Shown: positions 55,361-64,000, counted from the stretch's first letter. The stretch is DNA of 64,000 bases from Sulfuracidifex tepidarius (GCF_008326425.1 NZ_AP018929.1:2370875-2434874), one strand, 5' to 3'. Numbers and translations: made by a program. The notes: generated from the letters alone by a model not told the origin.

Positions 55361-56842
55361 TCATTCACCAAAGGAAACGAATTTGGAGTTCATCTCTTTA
55401 GTTTTAGCATGTTCCCTCCACTCCTGAATTAAATCTGGATCTGCACCTGCAAGCCTGCCGGGATATCTATCGACCTTAATTATAGCAGGTATTCTAACTA
55501 TCTTGCCTATCACCATTGCCTCACCTATGTCTAGAGAGGATAGCTGCTCCGCCAAGTCTTCGCTTAAGTTATCGCTAGACTCCAATACATATTTCTTATC
55601 ATTAGGCTCCACTATTTTCAAGATTATCTTGTTGGTCATCTGGCTCAATATGTTCTCATCCAGTCCCTTAGGCCTTTGACTCACAATTATCAAACTCACA
55701 CCAAACTTCCTTCCCTCCCTGGCTATCTTAGAGGCCCACGTCTTAGTCAGGGTATCGTTGTCTTTAGAAAGGAAGATATGTGCCTCTTCTATGACGGTGA
55801 TGACGGGGAACGCTAGACCATTTCCTCCTCTCTTCGTTGTCTTCCTAGAATCAAGTATTTTACGTAAGTAATGTGACGCTAAAGCGTCCATACTTTCAGG
55901 CTCCATCGAACTGAGATTAACTACGTTTACAGTTCCATTTTTGATTCTTTGGGATATATCTGGAGTCAGAATATCAACTATCCCAGAGTAACGATCTTGA
56001 AATTCCTCTATCTTGGTTATAACTTCGTCTTTCGCATCTTTCTTCTTTTCATCCTTGTTTTCATCTATTGATTCCTCGAGCATTTCGAAAAACTTCTCAG
56101 TGGAACTCTGAAGGTCGATTTCCCCTTTAGATAGTCCTTCTCTAAATGCCTTGGTAGTTTCTACGAAAGCCCTCCTTAAAATCCTGTACTGTATGAAAGC
56201 GTTGGATCTGATCTCTAACAAAGTGGCGAATTCTCTCGGTGAAAGTTCAAGGGGATTCAGCTTAGGCTCTAACACAGTAAGGTTATTTATGTCGCTATCC
56301 GAATATTCGCCGTGATAATCAAAGATAAGTATGCTACCTCCTAGATTCGCTATTCTCTCTGATAATACAGCTACCGTATTTGACTTACCTGACCCAGTTG
56401 CTGCCAACACTGCAAGGTGTCTTGATAAGGAGTTAATTGAAATGTTGACTGGCACGTCAGTGCCTACTAAAGTGCCGACTCTGAGTTCTCCAGCAGAAAA
56501 TATATTTTCAAGTTCCTGCGGACTTGCAAGTCTTACAGTATTTCCAGGATAGGGAGGAAGAGTAGGTAATTTACATGCCTGATTCAGATCACAGAGCATC
56601 TTTATCTTGGCTTTTATGTAATGAGGTATCCTTTCCTTGTTTTTGGTTATATCTTGAACCATTTCTATGTCGCTAACTTGCTTATCCAGAAGAGGACTCC
56701 CTCTTGTAAGCCACGTCACCAGCCCCAAAGCCTTTACGTTGTCGTATTCTATCACAACATAAGTTCCTAGCCTAATGCTTCCCAACGTTATCATGAAGGC
56801 CTCCTGTGGGGTGGCCTCTCCGATGACGAAACCAATATCCAT
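55361..56842 (-). CDS. herA: HerA bipolar DNA helicase/translocase
   Basis: A 493-residue hexameric DNA pump that drives end resection with NurA, stimulated by Mre11-Rad50. An N-terminal HAS-barrel (1-110) precedes the RecA-like core with Walker A AATGSGKSNTVAVL at about 147-160 and Walker B VIEEAHIFLS at about 353-362. The arginine-finger region is near FGVSLIIVSQRPKG. An Asp/Glu/Lys-rich insertion (DENKDEKKKDAKDE) lies around 260-273. First gene of the operon. Confidence 0.94.
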   Translation of the reverse strand: MDIGFVIGEATPQEAFMITLGSIRLGTYVVIEYDNVKALGLVTWLTRGSPLLDKQVSDIEMVQDITKNKERIPHYIKAKIKMLCDLNQACKLPTLPPYPGNTVRLASPQELENIFSAGELRVGTLVGTDVPVNISINSLSRHLAVLAATGSGKSNTVAVLSERIANLGGSILIFDYHGEYSDSDINNLTVLEPKLNPLELSPREFATLLEIRSNAFIQYRILRRAFVETTKAFREGLSKGEIDLQSSTEKFFEMLEESIDENKDEKKKDAKDEVITKIEEFQDRYSGIVDILTPDISQRIKNGTVNVVNLSSMEPESMDALASHYLRKILDSRKTTKRGGNGLAFPVITVIEEAHIFLSKDNDTLTKTWASKIAREGRKFGVSLIIVSQRPKGLDENILSQMTNKIILKIVEPNDKKYVLESSDNLSEDLAEQLSSLDIGEAMVIGKIVRIPAIIKVDRYPGRLAGADPDLIQEWREHAKTKEMNSKFVSFGE

Positions 56843-57012
56843 AAATGCATAATACCTTAGAACATTTATTTGTATTTCGATAAATAGGAAAGTAATACCG
56901 AGCCTAATGAAAGGGAAAGTGAAAAGGAACTTTACCTGCTTTAATCTAGAGATAGGTTCCTAAAATACAAAATAAGACAAAAGTTGATGAAAAGCAAAAA
57001 ACGCGAAAAAGC

Positions 57013-57549
57013 TTAGAAAGCTCCTCCCGCTACTTTCCTTGCGCTGTCAGCTATATCCTTCTCTTGAGCTGCATATGCACACAGCATTGCCTCTACGTCT
57101 GCATGTCCCTCAGCTTTAGCTGCCATTGCAACTCTGTTGTACTCGTCTGTGTGTGCCTTGTCTTCTGTTACTGCGAACTTTCCTAGGAGAGCTGTGACTT
57201 TCCTTGCGCTGTCAGCTATATCCTTCTCTTGAGCTGCATATGCACACAGCATTGCCTCTACGTCTGCATGTCCCTCAGCTTTAGCTGCCATTGCAACTCT
57301 GTTGTACTCGTCTGTGTGTGCCTTGTCTTCTGTTACTGCGAACTTTCCTAGGAGAGCTGTGACTTTCCTTGCGCTGTCAGCTATATCCTTCTCTTGAGCT
57401 GCATATGCACACAGCATTGCCTCTACGTCTGCATGTCCCTCAGCTTTAGCTGCCATTGCAACTCTGTTGTACTCGTCTGTGTGTGCCTTGTCTTCTGTTA
57501 CTGCGAACTTTCCTAGAAGTTCGGTTACTTTCTGAGTTTCGGATACCAT
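57013..57549 (-). CDS. Triple-repeat rubrerythrin-like protein
   Basis: A 178-residue protein built of three 55-residue units that are nearly identical in protein and DNA. Each unit runs from LLGKFAVTEDKAH through DEYNRVAMAAKAEGHADVEAML to CAYAAQEKDIADSARK. This closely tracks the first helix pair of rubrerythrin (LLKAFAGESQAR, then Y-x-x-x-A-x-x-A-K-x-EG and A-x-x-E-x-x-H-A), but the metal-binding His of ExxH is Ile (EKDI) here. Each unit has one Cys and two His. No signal peptide. A strong TATA box supports the start. Function is unknown; a metal- or redox-related scaffold is inference. Confidence 0.75.
   Translation of the reverse strand: MVSETQKVTELLGKFAVTEDKAHTDEYNRVAMAAKAEGHADVEAMLCAYAAQEKDIADSARKVTALLGKFAVTEDKAHTDEYNRVAMAAKAEGHADVEAMLCAYAAQEKDIADSARKVTALLGKFAVTEDKAHTDEYNRVAMAAKAEGHADVEAMLCAYAAQEKDIADSARKVAGGAF
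57032..57516. repeat. Tandem array of a 165-bp unit, three copies
   Basis: Copies begin at 57032, 57197 and 57362. By eye the first two and the third (to 57516) are identical at every base, including silent positions, and the period is a whole number of codons (55). This points to very recent amplification or ongoing homogenisation, and copy number may vary between strains. Confidence 0.9.
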
Positions 57550-57580
57550 TTTGGGTCTGATTCTATTCTTACCTCTTCCC

Positions 57581-57590
57581 TATATATAAG
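57581..57590 (-). promoter_or_regulatory. TATA box of the triple-repeat gene
   Basis: On the reverse strand this reads CTTATATATA, a close match to the crenarchaeal TATA consensus. It predicts a transcript start near 57559, leaving about 10 bases of leader before the ATG at 57549. Its quality suggests strong expression. Confidence 0.6.
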
Positions 57591-57777
57591 CATTAGTTTG
57601 TAGAGTAAGTTACATAAAAATATAATCTAGGAGATTTAGATTGTCTCACCCGTTCTTAGATTTGAAAGATTTATAGTTCCATTTTAATTTTCTAGAACTC
57701 TATCTCAGTTTCTCTGTGACACCATGAATACACATTTTTTACAAAAGAATTTTATTGCTGAAAACCCTTAATTAAGC

Positions 57778-58209
57778 ATGCAGTTAGGTCCTAAGACTGA
57801 AATGGGATTGAAGGAACTGTTCATAGCAAATTCAGAAGATCATTTTCTCTTGAAGTTATCGTCTCAGAAGTTGAGTGAAGCAGGGAAAACGGAGGAATCT
57901 AAGATAATAGGAGACAAATCTATGACTGAGTTCAGGCACGCGAGGGGCATATTCGAAAAACTAAATTCTTACTTGGGAGAGGAGAAACTTCTAGAATGGT
58001 TAAAAGAAATTGAATCTATGAAGGAAGACAATCATAGAGACATTTTCGTAAAGTATTCCACAATATACATGCTTTCGTCTTTCCTGTCTGAGAAGAAAGT
58101 AGCCGACGAGATTAAATTATCTCTTAAAGAAAAGGCCAATTCATGTATACCTAAGATAAGTGACTCATATGAAAAAATATTAAATGACCCCAATGTCAGT
58201 TTAGAGTAA
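57778..58209 (+). CDS. Ferritin-like (rubrerythrin-type) helical protein
   Basis: A 143-residue all-helical protein. Helix 1 holds IANSEDHFLLKLSSQKL; helix 2 carries an ExxH pattern, MTEFRHARGIFEKL (about 50-63); a later helix has MKEDNHRDIF with a second ExxH (about 81-90). Paired carboxylate and His residues on a four-helix bundle are the di-iron pattern of rubrerythrin and related proteins. No rubredoxin domain is fused. It is divergent from the triple-repeat gene, 228 bp apart. The fold call is from pattern only. Confidence 0.6.
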   Translation: MQLGPKTEMGLKELFIANSEDHFLLKLSSQKLSEAGKTEESKIIGDKSMTEFRHARGIFEKLNSYLGEEKLLEWLKEIESMKEDNHRDIFVKYSTIYMLSSFLSEKKVADEIKLSLKEKANSCIPKISDSYEKILNDPNVSLE

Positions 58210-58210
58210 A

Positions 58211-58259
58211 ATGATGAGTGACTTCAATACCTATAGATGAAGAAGTAACTCGAAACTGA
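58211..58259 (+). ncRNA. Candidate C/D box sRNA
   Basis: C box ATGATGA at 58211-58217, a 13-base spacer, a weak D' (CTAT, 58231-58234), a C'-like AGATGAA at 58235-58241, 14 bases, then D box CTGA at 58256-58259. Spacing and total length (49 bases) fit archaeal C/D box methylation guides. It lies directly after the ferritin-like stop codon, so it could be processed from that mRNA. The non-canonical D' box and missing terminal stem limit confidence. Confidence 0.4.
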
Positions 58260-58497
58260 TTCAAAGTCCCTATACTTTCTTCACATTTATTTTAATTTGT
58301 ATCTATAATCACACTAATAAAATTGGCTAGGCTTTAGTTTTGCTTTTTTCTTTATACTCAGTTTCTTTCTTTTCATTCATATGTATAATCTAATAAGATT
58401 GAGATATTCCCATCAACAGAAATGTAAGTACCATATATCTTATTTTATGTAGCAAGCTAAAAGTAAATTTGATATAATAAATAATATAATCTAAAAT

Positions 58498-59997
58498 TTA
58501 CAAGATTCTAGTATAAACCTTCTTTTGAAAACTTCCTATGGGATCATTCATAGCTTCAGGTATAGCTTCAATGACGTCTGAGGCTCTCAAATGCTCTCCT
58601 AGCTTCTGATATTGAATTGCTCCAGCTAACCCATTTAAAAATGCTCCAAGGCATGCAGAAGTAAACGAATCCACTTTTCTAGCCATCAAGGTCCCTATTA
58701 TCCCTGTTAGTACATCACCGGTTCCTCCCACCGTCATGCCAGGGTTTCCGGTCTTGTTTAAACGAAACCTCTCTCCGTCTGAAACTATGTCCACGAAGCC
58801 TTTCAATAACACATTCGTATTACGTTCGCTTGCCACATTCATAACTTGGGATATCCTTTCATTGAATTCAGAAGAGGGTTTAACTCCAGAGAAGATCTCG
58901 AACTCACCCGCATGAGGAGTTATAACAAAGTTATAGTTCAAACTCATATCTTTTGCTGCCTTTAACGCATCTGCATCGAGGACGACCCTCTTTTTCATTT
59001 CCTTTAATTTCTCTATCATCTGCCTAGAGAATTCTTGAGTTTCAGGTGATATACCCATTCCTGGCCCCATCACCACAGCGTCTGCCCGCTTGATCCAAGG
59101 AATTACCTCGTCCATATTAGACGAAGAGAAATCGTTTCCTTTAACACTAACAACAATCAAATCAGGAGACCTCTCCGCTATGACACGAGATATGGATTCA
59201 GGAACCGCAACGTAAACTAGGTCAGCTCCAGCCTTAGCCGATGCCATGGCTGAGAAATAAGGGGCCCCGGAGAAAGAATGACTTCCACCTATAACCAACA
59301 CCTTACCATTGTCCCCTTTCTTAGACTTGGGATCCCTTCTAGGTAAGTTCAAGAGAGCATCTCCGGGACCTACGTATATTGAAGCCTCTGGAGGAATCCC
59401 TATCTTTCTAACTGTTACATTTTTGAGGTCAGAAATCCCTTTCTTCACGTCATGAAAAGTCACAACTAAGTCACAGTTTACAGATGAGTCACCTACCTTC
59501 CCTCTGTCAGCGTCATACCCAGATGGCAGATCTATACATACCTTGAAACCTTCACTTTCATTGAACTTCTTTATTGCGGTACGAAAAGGTTCTCTCACTT
59601 CACCTTTAAGACCAGTCCCCAACATCGCATCTATGAGAACGTCTGCCTTTTCTGTCTCTATTTCACTCTCCTGTTTGATTTGTACTACTTCAACGCTGAA
59701 GTCCATCTCCATTATAGCTCTCAAATTCACCAATGCGTCCTTGTGCTTATTCTCCCCAAGAAGTATCGCTTTCACCTTAGCTCCGGCCTCTGCAGACCTT
59801 CTAGCTACCACCAAACCGTCTCCTCCCTTTCCACCATGGCCCGCGAAGACTACTATTCTCTTTCCTTTCAATCCTCCAAATTTCTTCTCAATCTCATCTA
59901 CTACAGACGACCCTGCGTTTTCCATCAGAAGTAAAGTTGGAACCCCCAGAGCTTCACTATTGATTTCGAGAACCCTCATTTCCTTAGATGATATCAT
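58498..59997 (-). CDS. nnr: Bifunctional NAD(P)H-hydrate epimerase/dehydratase
   Basis: A 499-residue repair enzyme for damaged NAD(P)H. Residues 1-205 are the YjeF-N epimerase with GHGGKGGDGLVVAR at about 53-66, and residues 215-499 the ADP-dependent dehydratase (YjeF-C) with MGPGMGIS and NPGMTVGGTGDVLTGIIG near 421-438. Fusion of both halves is the normal archaeal form. It stands alone, with its start facing the leftward Bcp gene end. Confidence 0.93.
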   Translation of the reverse strand: MISSKEMRVLEINSEALGVPTLLLMENAGSSVVDEIEKKFGGLKGKRIVVFAGHGGKGGDGLVVARRSAEAGAKVKAILLGENKHKDALVNLRAIMEMDFSVEVVQIKQESEIETEKADVLIDAMLGTGLKGEVREPFRTAIKKFNESEGFKVCIDLPSGYDADRGKVGDSSVNCDLVVTFHDVKKGISDLKNVTVRKIGIPPEASIYVGPGDALLNLPRRDPKSKKGDNGKVLVIGGSHSFSGAPYFSAMASAKAGADLVYVAVPESISRVIAERSPDLIVVSVKGNDFSSSNMDEVIPWIKRADAVVMGPGMGISPETQEFSRQMIEKLKEMKKRVVLDADALKAAKDMSLNYNFVITPHAGEFEIFSGVKPSSEFNERISQVMNVASERNTNVLLKGFVDIVSDGERFRLNKTGNPGMTVGGTGDVLTGIIGTLMARKVDSFTSACLGAFLNGLAGAIQYQKLGEHLRASDVIEAIPEAMNDPIGSFQKKVYTRIL

Positions 59998-60155
59998 GTG
60001 ATATTGTATAACATCAACGGATTAAAAGGAAAAACATTACTTTCCTTTCGAAAGTAGGAAAACTAATCTGGTAAAATGTCTTCTAATTAATAGATATCAT
60101 GAGAAGAAAATAAAAATACATAAACATATAGGTTCCTTTTCCCTTCAAAACTCCT

Positions 60156-60608
60156 TTATCCACTAGAGGAAAGTTTAGTCACTATCTCTAACGCTTTGTC
60201 AGCGTGTTCCTCGGCTTTCTTCATCTTCCTGAGTACCTCAACGATTTTGCCGTTCTCATCGATTATGAAGGTTATCCTTTGAGCACTCGTGCCTTTTTCA
60301 TTCAATGCCCCGTACGATGCTATAATTTTCTTTTCCTTGTCAGCTACTACAGGGAACTTGTTTCCGTACTTCTCGGCGAACTTCTTCTGCGTAGAGATCG
60401 AGTCAGCGCTAACGCCTATAACCTCAGCGTTGTTTTGTTTGAATTGATCGTAAAGCTCACTAAATCTCTCCATTTCCCTAGTGCATCCAGGGGTGAACGA
60501 TTTAGGATAAAAGTACAGTACAACTTTCTTTCCTCTAAATGAAGAAAGTTTGACACTCCCTTTGGAGGACTCCGCCTCGAAATCAGGAGCTTCTTGACCT
60601 GGTTCCAT
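60156..60608 (-). CDS. bcp: Peroxiredoxin, Bcp/PrxQ type
   Basis: A 150-residue thiol peroxidase. The peroxidatic Cys is at 42 in SFTPGCTREME. It is the only Cys in the protein, so this is a 1-Cys form needing an external thiol; PrxQ proteins with a second Cys five residues on are the common alternative. QRITFIIDENGKI is the conserved C-terminal strand. Sulfolobales carry several Bcp proteins against hydrogen peroxide and hydroperoxides. Confidence 0.93.
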   Translation of the reverse strand: MEPGQEAPDFEAESSKGSVKLSSFRGKKVVLYFYPKSFTPGCTREMERFSELYDQFKQNNAEVIGVSADSISTQKKFAEKYGNKFPVVADKEKKIIASYGALNEKGTSAQRITFIIDENGKIVEVLRKMKKAEEHADKALEIVTKLSSSG

Positions 60609-60760
60609 GCCTAGAAATTATCTCTTTTTCCTTATAAAGTAGAATTCCATTGCTTTCGTACATGCTCTTCTATAGTTAAAGAAATAAATTACTATAATGT
60701 CATTTTTATTGCTTGTTTGCTGAGAAAAGTATAAAAACCGAAGTGAGCAGAAAGAATGAA

Positions 60761-62296
60761 ATGAGACTTATACCTAGGACTATGTCCACTCAACACCCCG
60801 ATAACGCCAAAGTACCGGAGTGGAGCAGAGGAGAAGCCATTGAAGGAGAAGACGAGATCACGGAAGCATTTCTGGCGTTCAGTAACTACAATATTCACGA
60901 GGTGATGTGGGACGCTGAAGGAAAGGACGTGGATACTCACGTGATCAGAAAGTTACTTTCAAGATATTCAGAATTTTTCAAGAAAAGGCAGATAGGTAAG
61001 GATATCTACCTCACCTACAGGTTACCTAACCCCAGAATTGAGGGTGCTGACAGGAAGGTCTTTGCGGAGACTTTGGAGAGCATACCCAACAATTTCGACG
61101 TAGCTGAAAAGTTCTATGGAAAGAACGCTACTCCAGTTTTCGAGGTAATACTACCTTTCACTACAGAGTCAATAGAGTTGATAGGAATAGCTAAATATTA
61201 CGAGAAGGTTGTAGCAGGGAAGCAGGACGTTAGGTTATGGGACGAACTGTACGTCAGAGACCTGGTAGGCGAAATAGAGCCTAAGAGCGTAGAGGTAATA
61301 CCTCTTATAGAGGACAAGGACTCTCTGATGAAGGCTGACGAAATAGCGGGGGGATATGCTAGGGCAATAAAACCAGCTTACATGAGAGTTTTTCTAGCAA
61401 GGTCTGACCCTGCAATGAACTACGGAATGATATCTGCAGTACTCTCGGCTAAGGTTGCCCTCAGCAAGCTGAGTAAGCTGTCGAAGAGCCTTGGGATTAA
61501 GATCTTCCCTATAATAGGCGTAGGGTCACTTCCTTTCAGGGGGAACATGAACCCTGAAAACTACAGAAAGGTTATGGAAGAGTATAGCGGAGTTTATACT
61601 TTCACTATACAATCTGCATATAAATATGATTATCCGCCTGATTTGGTAGAAAAGTCTGTAGAGGACATAAATAACTCCCCCGTGTCTGAGCCTGTAGAGC
61701 TGGACTACGAAGTGGAAAAGTCCCTTAAATCTGTTGCAGACAAGTTCACCTTGTCATATCAAAGCATCATAGAGCCATTGGCTGGGGTAGTGAACCAAGT
61801 AGCTTCTATGATGCCGAGGAGGAGAGCAAGAAAGCTACACATAGGTTTGTTCGGTTATTCCAGGAGCACTGGAAAAGTCACACTACCAAGAGCGATTTCC
61901 TTCACAGGAGCGTTCTACTCCATAGGTATACCTCCTGAGGTGATAGGGATGTCATCTCTCTCCGAAATGAAGGACGCTGACTTGGAGAACGTGTTCGCCA
62001 ACTACAAGTTCCTGAAAGACGATATGAGAAGGGCATCTAAGTTCTTCAACTGGGAGTCCTTGGACATGTTAAAGGACGTATGGAAGATAGACGATGAAGT
62101 AATAGGGAAGATAAAGAAAGACGCAGAGTATGTGGAGAACAACCTTGGGATAAAAATAGGAGAAGATAACGGTTATGAATTTAAGAAACATAGACTGCTG
62201 AGCAGCATGTTCACATTATCCGTAAGAGAGGGTGAAACTGCAGAGGCAAAGCGCTTCCTTTATGAGATGGCAGTAGTAAGAAGATCTCTAGGGTAA
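60761..62296 (+). CDS. ppcA: Phosphoenolpyruvate carboxylase, archaeal type
   Basis: A 511-residue PEPC-A enzyme that makes oxaloacetate from PEP and bicarbonate to refill the TCA cycle. It starts [15 protein letters not shown] and includes the family segments [17 protein letters not shown] and [17 protein letters not shown] (PEP-binding). [11 protein letters not shown] follows in the C-terminal part. The frame is open from 60713, but ATG 60761 gives the usual length and has AGTATAAAAACC about 29 bp upstream. Followed after 2 bp by the P-loop gene. Confidence 0.94.
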   Translation: MRLIPRTMSTQHPDNAKVPEWSRGEAIEGEDEITEAFLAFSNYNIHEVMWDAEGKDVDTHVIRKLLSRYSEFFKKRQIGKDIYLTYRLPNPRIEGADRKVFAETLESIPNNFDVAEKFYGKNATPVFEVILPFTTESIELIGIAKYYEKVVAGKQDVRLWDELYVRDLVGEIEPKSVEVIPLIEDKDSLMKADEIAGGYARAIKPAYMRVFLARSDPAMNYGMISAVLSAKVALSKLSKLSKSLGIKIFPIIGVGSLPFRGNMNPENYRKVMEEYSGVYTFTIQSAYKYDYPPDLVEKSVEDINNSPVSEPVELDYEVEKSLKSVADKFTLSYQSIIEPLAGVVNQVASMMPRRRARKLHIGLFGYSRSTGKVTLPRAISFTGAFYSIGIPPEVIGMSSLSEMKDADLENVFANYKFLKDDMRRASKFFNWESLDMLKDVWKIDDEVIGKIKKDAEYVENNLGIKIGEDNGYEFKKHRLLSSMFTLSVREGETAEAKRFLYEMAVVRRSLG

Positions 62297-62298
62297 AC

Positions 62299-63114
62299 TT
62301 GATCAAGATCTTAGTAAGCGGGGTTGTGCCGTTTGACTCTGGCAAGACTACTTTTTCTCTCAGACTTATGGATCTGATAAAGGAGATAGTAGGTGAGAAA
62401 ACAGTATTCCCCTTCAAGCCAGTTGCTGGGCATAACTTGTGGTACAGCGAGCACACTATAGACGAATCCCTAAAACACGGCTTGCTGTTGGGTAACGATG
62501 CACTCAAATATCTACAGAAGAGTAATCTAAATCCTAGGTACATCAACCCAGTTGCGGCTGCATCAGTACCGGTGGATCTGGACAAGTTATCCTTCGACTT
62601 CACGGAATATGAAAGATACATGTTTGAAGGATCTTTCGTATTGATGAGGGAAACCACAATTCAAGGAAAGGAAATTCACGATAATTATTTCGTCAATAGG
62701 AAGATTCTAAACATGTCAGTTCAGTCGTTATCAAAGAAGATGAGTAAAATGATAGACCTTTTCATGCCTGTTAGTGTAGATGACATCACATCTAGAATTC
62801 TGAATGCCCATGAGAGGGTCTCGGAGTTCTTCAAGAGTGTAGCCAATTTAATTCAACCCGAGGTAACTATCATAGAGTCTTATAACGATGCCCTATCTCC
62901 GTTGTCACTAGATTCACTAGACTTGGCCTTCATTGTCTCTCCTGGAAAGGCATTCGCAGTAGAAGGAGAGAGAGTTATCCACATCATGAAAGTAATGAAT
63001 TCTCCACCGTGGATAGTAAGAACTGGATCTGTGTTGAGATACCTAAGGAGTCACATTATAAAGTCGTTCGAATTACCAGCAGAGAAAAGCGTACTAGATC
63101 TAATATTTCACTAG
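62299..63114 (+). CDS. P-loop NTPase of unknown role
   Basis: A 271-residue protein, TTG start 2 bp after the ppcA stop, so co-transcribed. Walker A is SGVVPFDSGKTTFSLRL (residues 7-23). PFKPVAGHNLWY follows a switch-like position and IIESYNDALSPL is a late strand. The arrangement recalls archaeal predicted P-loop ATPase/GTPase proteins near cofactor enzymes, but no reaction is known. It could serve PEP carboxylase or be a chance operon mate. Confidence 0.7.
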   Translation: MIKILVSGVVPFDSGKTTFSLRLMDLIKEIVGEKTVFPFKPVAGHNLWYSEHTIDESLKHGLLLGNDALKYLQKSNLNPRYINPVAAASVPVDLDKLSFDFTEYERYMFEGSFVLMRETTIQGKEIHDNYFVNRKILNMSVQSLSKKMSKMIDLFMPVSVDDITSRILNAHERVSEFFKSVANLIQPEVTIIESYNDALSPLSLDSLDLAFIVSPGKAFAVEGERVIHIMKVMNSPPWIVRTGSVLRYLRSHIIKSFELPAEKSVLDLIFH

Positions 63115-63273
63115 GTTTCCCTTATCTAGAATTAACCTTGAGATTAAGACATCTGTAAGAGTTTCTATACAAACTGAACGTCAATAATATTGAACCAAAT
63201 ATCTTCTTGTTTTAGTAAAAAGGAAAGAAAAATAAGAGAAAGATGAAAAGGGGAAAAAGAGGGAAGGAAAAAT

Positions 63274-64000
63274 TTACTGTTTCGCTTGTGTAGCTATCTT
63301 CCCTGTATTAGGATCGTATAGCTTTCCTATCTGCCTAAGTGCTGCGAAAGCAACTCCCATACCTCTCTGTACGTCAGGGTCCTTAAGTTCTCCAAGTATT
63401 GCCCACATACCCTTTACCGGTTTAACGTTCTCTGTCTTTAAAGCCTCTCCAGTTGCACTTATTAAGTAAGTAAAGTACTTGAAGTTGTTCAAGTCTATTG
63501 TAGCAAGGTCCTTGGTTATCTGATTCCAGTATGTCATTAAGTTAATTGTGAAGTCGTTTACCATGGCACCTATAATCTTGCCTAAAGAGTCTTCGTCTTT
63601 TATCAGACCTTTCACTGGGTCCAGAACTCCGTTTCTACTCAGATCTTTCAGGATGTCTAACACATTCTTCACCGCAACTACAGTATCCTCATCAGCCACA
63701 GTATCTACTAAATCAAGGAGATTTCCCCATCTGCTCAGGAGACCCATTGTCCTGTCGTTTACGATAGCACCTAAGATCTTACCGAGATACTCCTCATCAG
63801 TAAGCATCCCGCGAATGGGGTCAAGGATTCCGCTGTTCTTTAGGTCTCCAAAGAAGCCAAGGAGGTACTTCAGGTTGGAGATAGTGTCAGCGTCCATGAA
63901 CATATCAACGAGGTCTAGAAGCTTGTTCCAGTTAGTAGCGAGTGCCATTGTCCTGTCGTTTACGATAGCACCTAAGATCTTACCGAGATACTCCTCATCA
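63274..64000 (-). CDS. DUF1641 tandem-repeat protein, 5' end outside window
   Basis: At least 241 residues in frame to the window edge; an internal ATG at 63948 is not the true start, because the frame stays open upstream and repeats itself. The body is made of 67-residue units (KLLDLVDMFMDADTIS, then GILDPIRGML, DEEYLGKILGAIVNDRTM). The C-terminal unit has the DUF1641 signature, LKDPDVQRGMGVAFAALRQI. DUF1641 proteins such as YrhD occur beside oxidoreductases; their role is unproven. It is predicted soluble and helical. Confidence 0.85.
   Translation of the reverse strand, partial: DEEYLGKILGAIVNDRTMALATNWNKLLDLVDMFMDADTISNLKYLLGFFGDLKNSGILDPIRGMLTDEEYLGKILGAIVNDRTMGLLSRWGNLLDLVDTVADEDTVVAVKNVLDILKDLSRNGVLDPVKGLIKDEDSLGKIIGAMVNDFTINLMTYWNQITKDLATIDLNNFKYFTYLISATGEALKTENVKPVKGMWAILGELKDPDVQRGMGVAFAALRQIGKLYDPNTGKIATQAKQ
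63744..64000. repeat. 201-bp repeat within the DUF1641 gene
   Basis: The 56 bases at 63744-63799 recur exactly at 63945-64000, a period of 201 bp (67 codons). Further identity beyond the window edge cannot be seen. The preceding unit (about 63543-63743) is clearly related in protein sequence but diverged in DNA, so the last duplication is recent. Confidence 0.85.

Noticed and set aside
59543-60001. Open frame of 152 codons antisense to nnr
   Set aside because: It lies wholly within the YjeF-N coding region and has a Ser/Pro-rich shadow composition.

Overview
The window looks like chromosomal DNA of a thermoacidophilic crenarchaeon of the order Sulfolobales. The markers are a herA-mre11-rad50-nurA operon, a coalescin-like SMC protein, archaeal-type PEP carboxylase, Nep1, Nob1, RNase P subunit Rpp21, DTD2, a ThrRS without an editing domain and an Agl24-like glycosyltransferase. 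Most genes have a TATA-like box about 25-30 bp before the start codon, as in leaderless transcripts; genes inside operons often carry a GGTGAT-type ribosome binding site. Genus cannot be fixed from the sequence alone. No tRNA, rRNA or CRISPR array was seen.

Layout. 0-5 kb: cut-off methylthioadenosine phosphorylase, small unknowns including an AbrB-like regulator, ogt and thrS. 4.8-8.2 kb: Agl24-like transferase, a degenerate endonuclease III-like protein and succinyl-CoA ligase sucCD. 8.2-18 kb: a surface glycoprotein, small membrane proteins, leuCD-type isomerase, BluB, a sugar nucleotidyltransferase and several unknowns. 18-21.3 kb: a patch with two related hairpin repeats, a PaREP1 protein, an arylmalonate-decarboxylase-like protein, a lysine-tailed unknown and what looks like the decayed 3' end of an IS200/IS605 tnpB with its omega-RNA. 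21.3-31.6 kb: GH31 glucosidase, class V aminotransferase, nob1-nadK, MFS transporter, ferredoxin-NADP reductase type flavoprotein, and an RNA-modification cluster (Trm5-like, DUF371, YhbY, Rnp4, Nep1). 31.6-43.8 kb: tldD-tldE, CDF transporter, MqnD-like protein, DUF84 NTPase, NDH-2/SQR-like flavoprotein, thioredoxin, amino acid oxidase-like protein, DTD2, histidine phosphatase, metallophosphoesterase and CBS protein. 43.8-48.8 kb: coalescin-like protein, an AT-rich gap, nucleoside hydrolase, Fur-family regulator, MTH1187 protein and a four-CBS protein. 49-57 kb: a second CDF transporter, then the herA-mre11-rad50-nurA resection operon. 57-64 kb: a striking protein made of three identical rubrerythrin-like units, a divergent ferritin-like gene followed by a candidate C/D box sRNA, Nnr, Bcp peroxiredoxin, PEP carboxylase, a P-loop protein and a DUF1641 tandem-repeat protein cut by the window end.

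Themes. Carbon and cofactor metabolism (sucCD, PEP carboxylase, NAD kinase, Nnr, BluB) fits an aerobic autotroph or mixotroph that uses B12. Genome maintenance is covered by HerA/Mre11/Rad50/NurA, Ogt and the coalescin-like protein. Redox defence is covered by Bcp, thioredoxin, Fur and the ferritin-like pair. Nine convergent gene pairs overlap at their 3' ends, by up to 81 bp. The strongest leads for something undescribed are the triple rubrerythrin-like repeat gene with its ferritin-like neighbour, the MqnD-like gene in a lineage known for caldariellaquinone, and the tnpB-less omega-RNA remnant.
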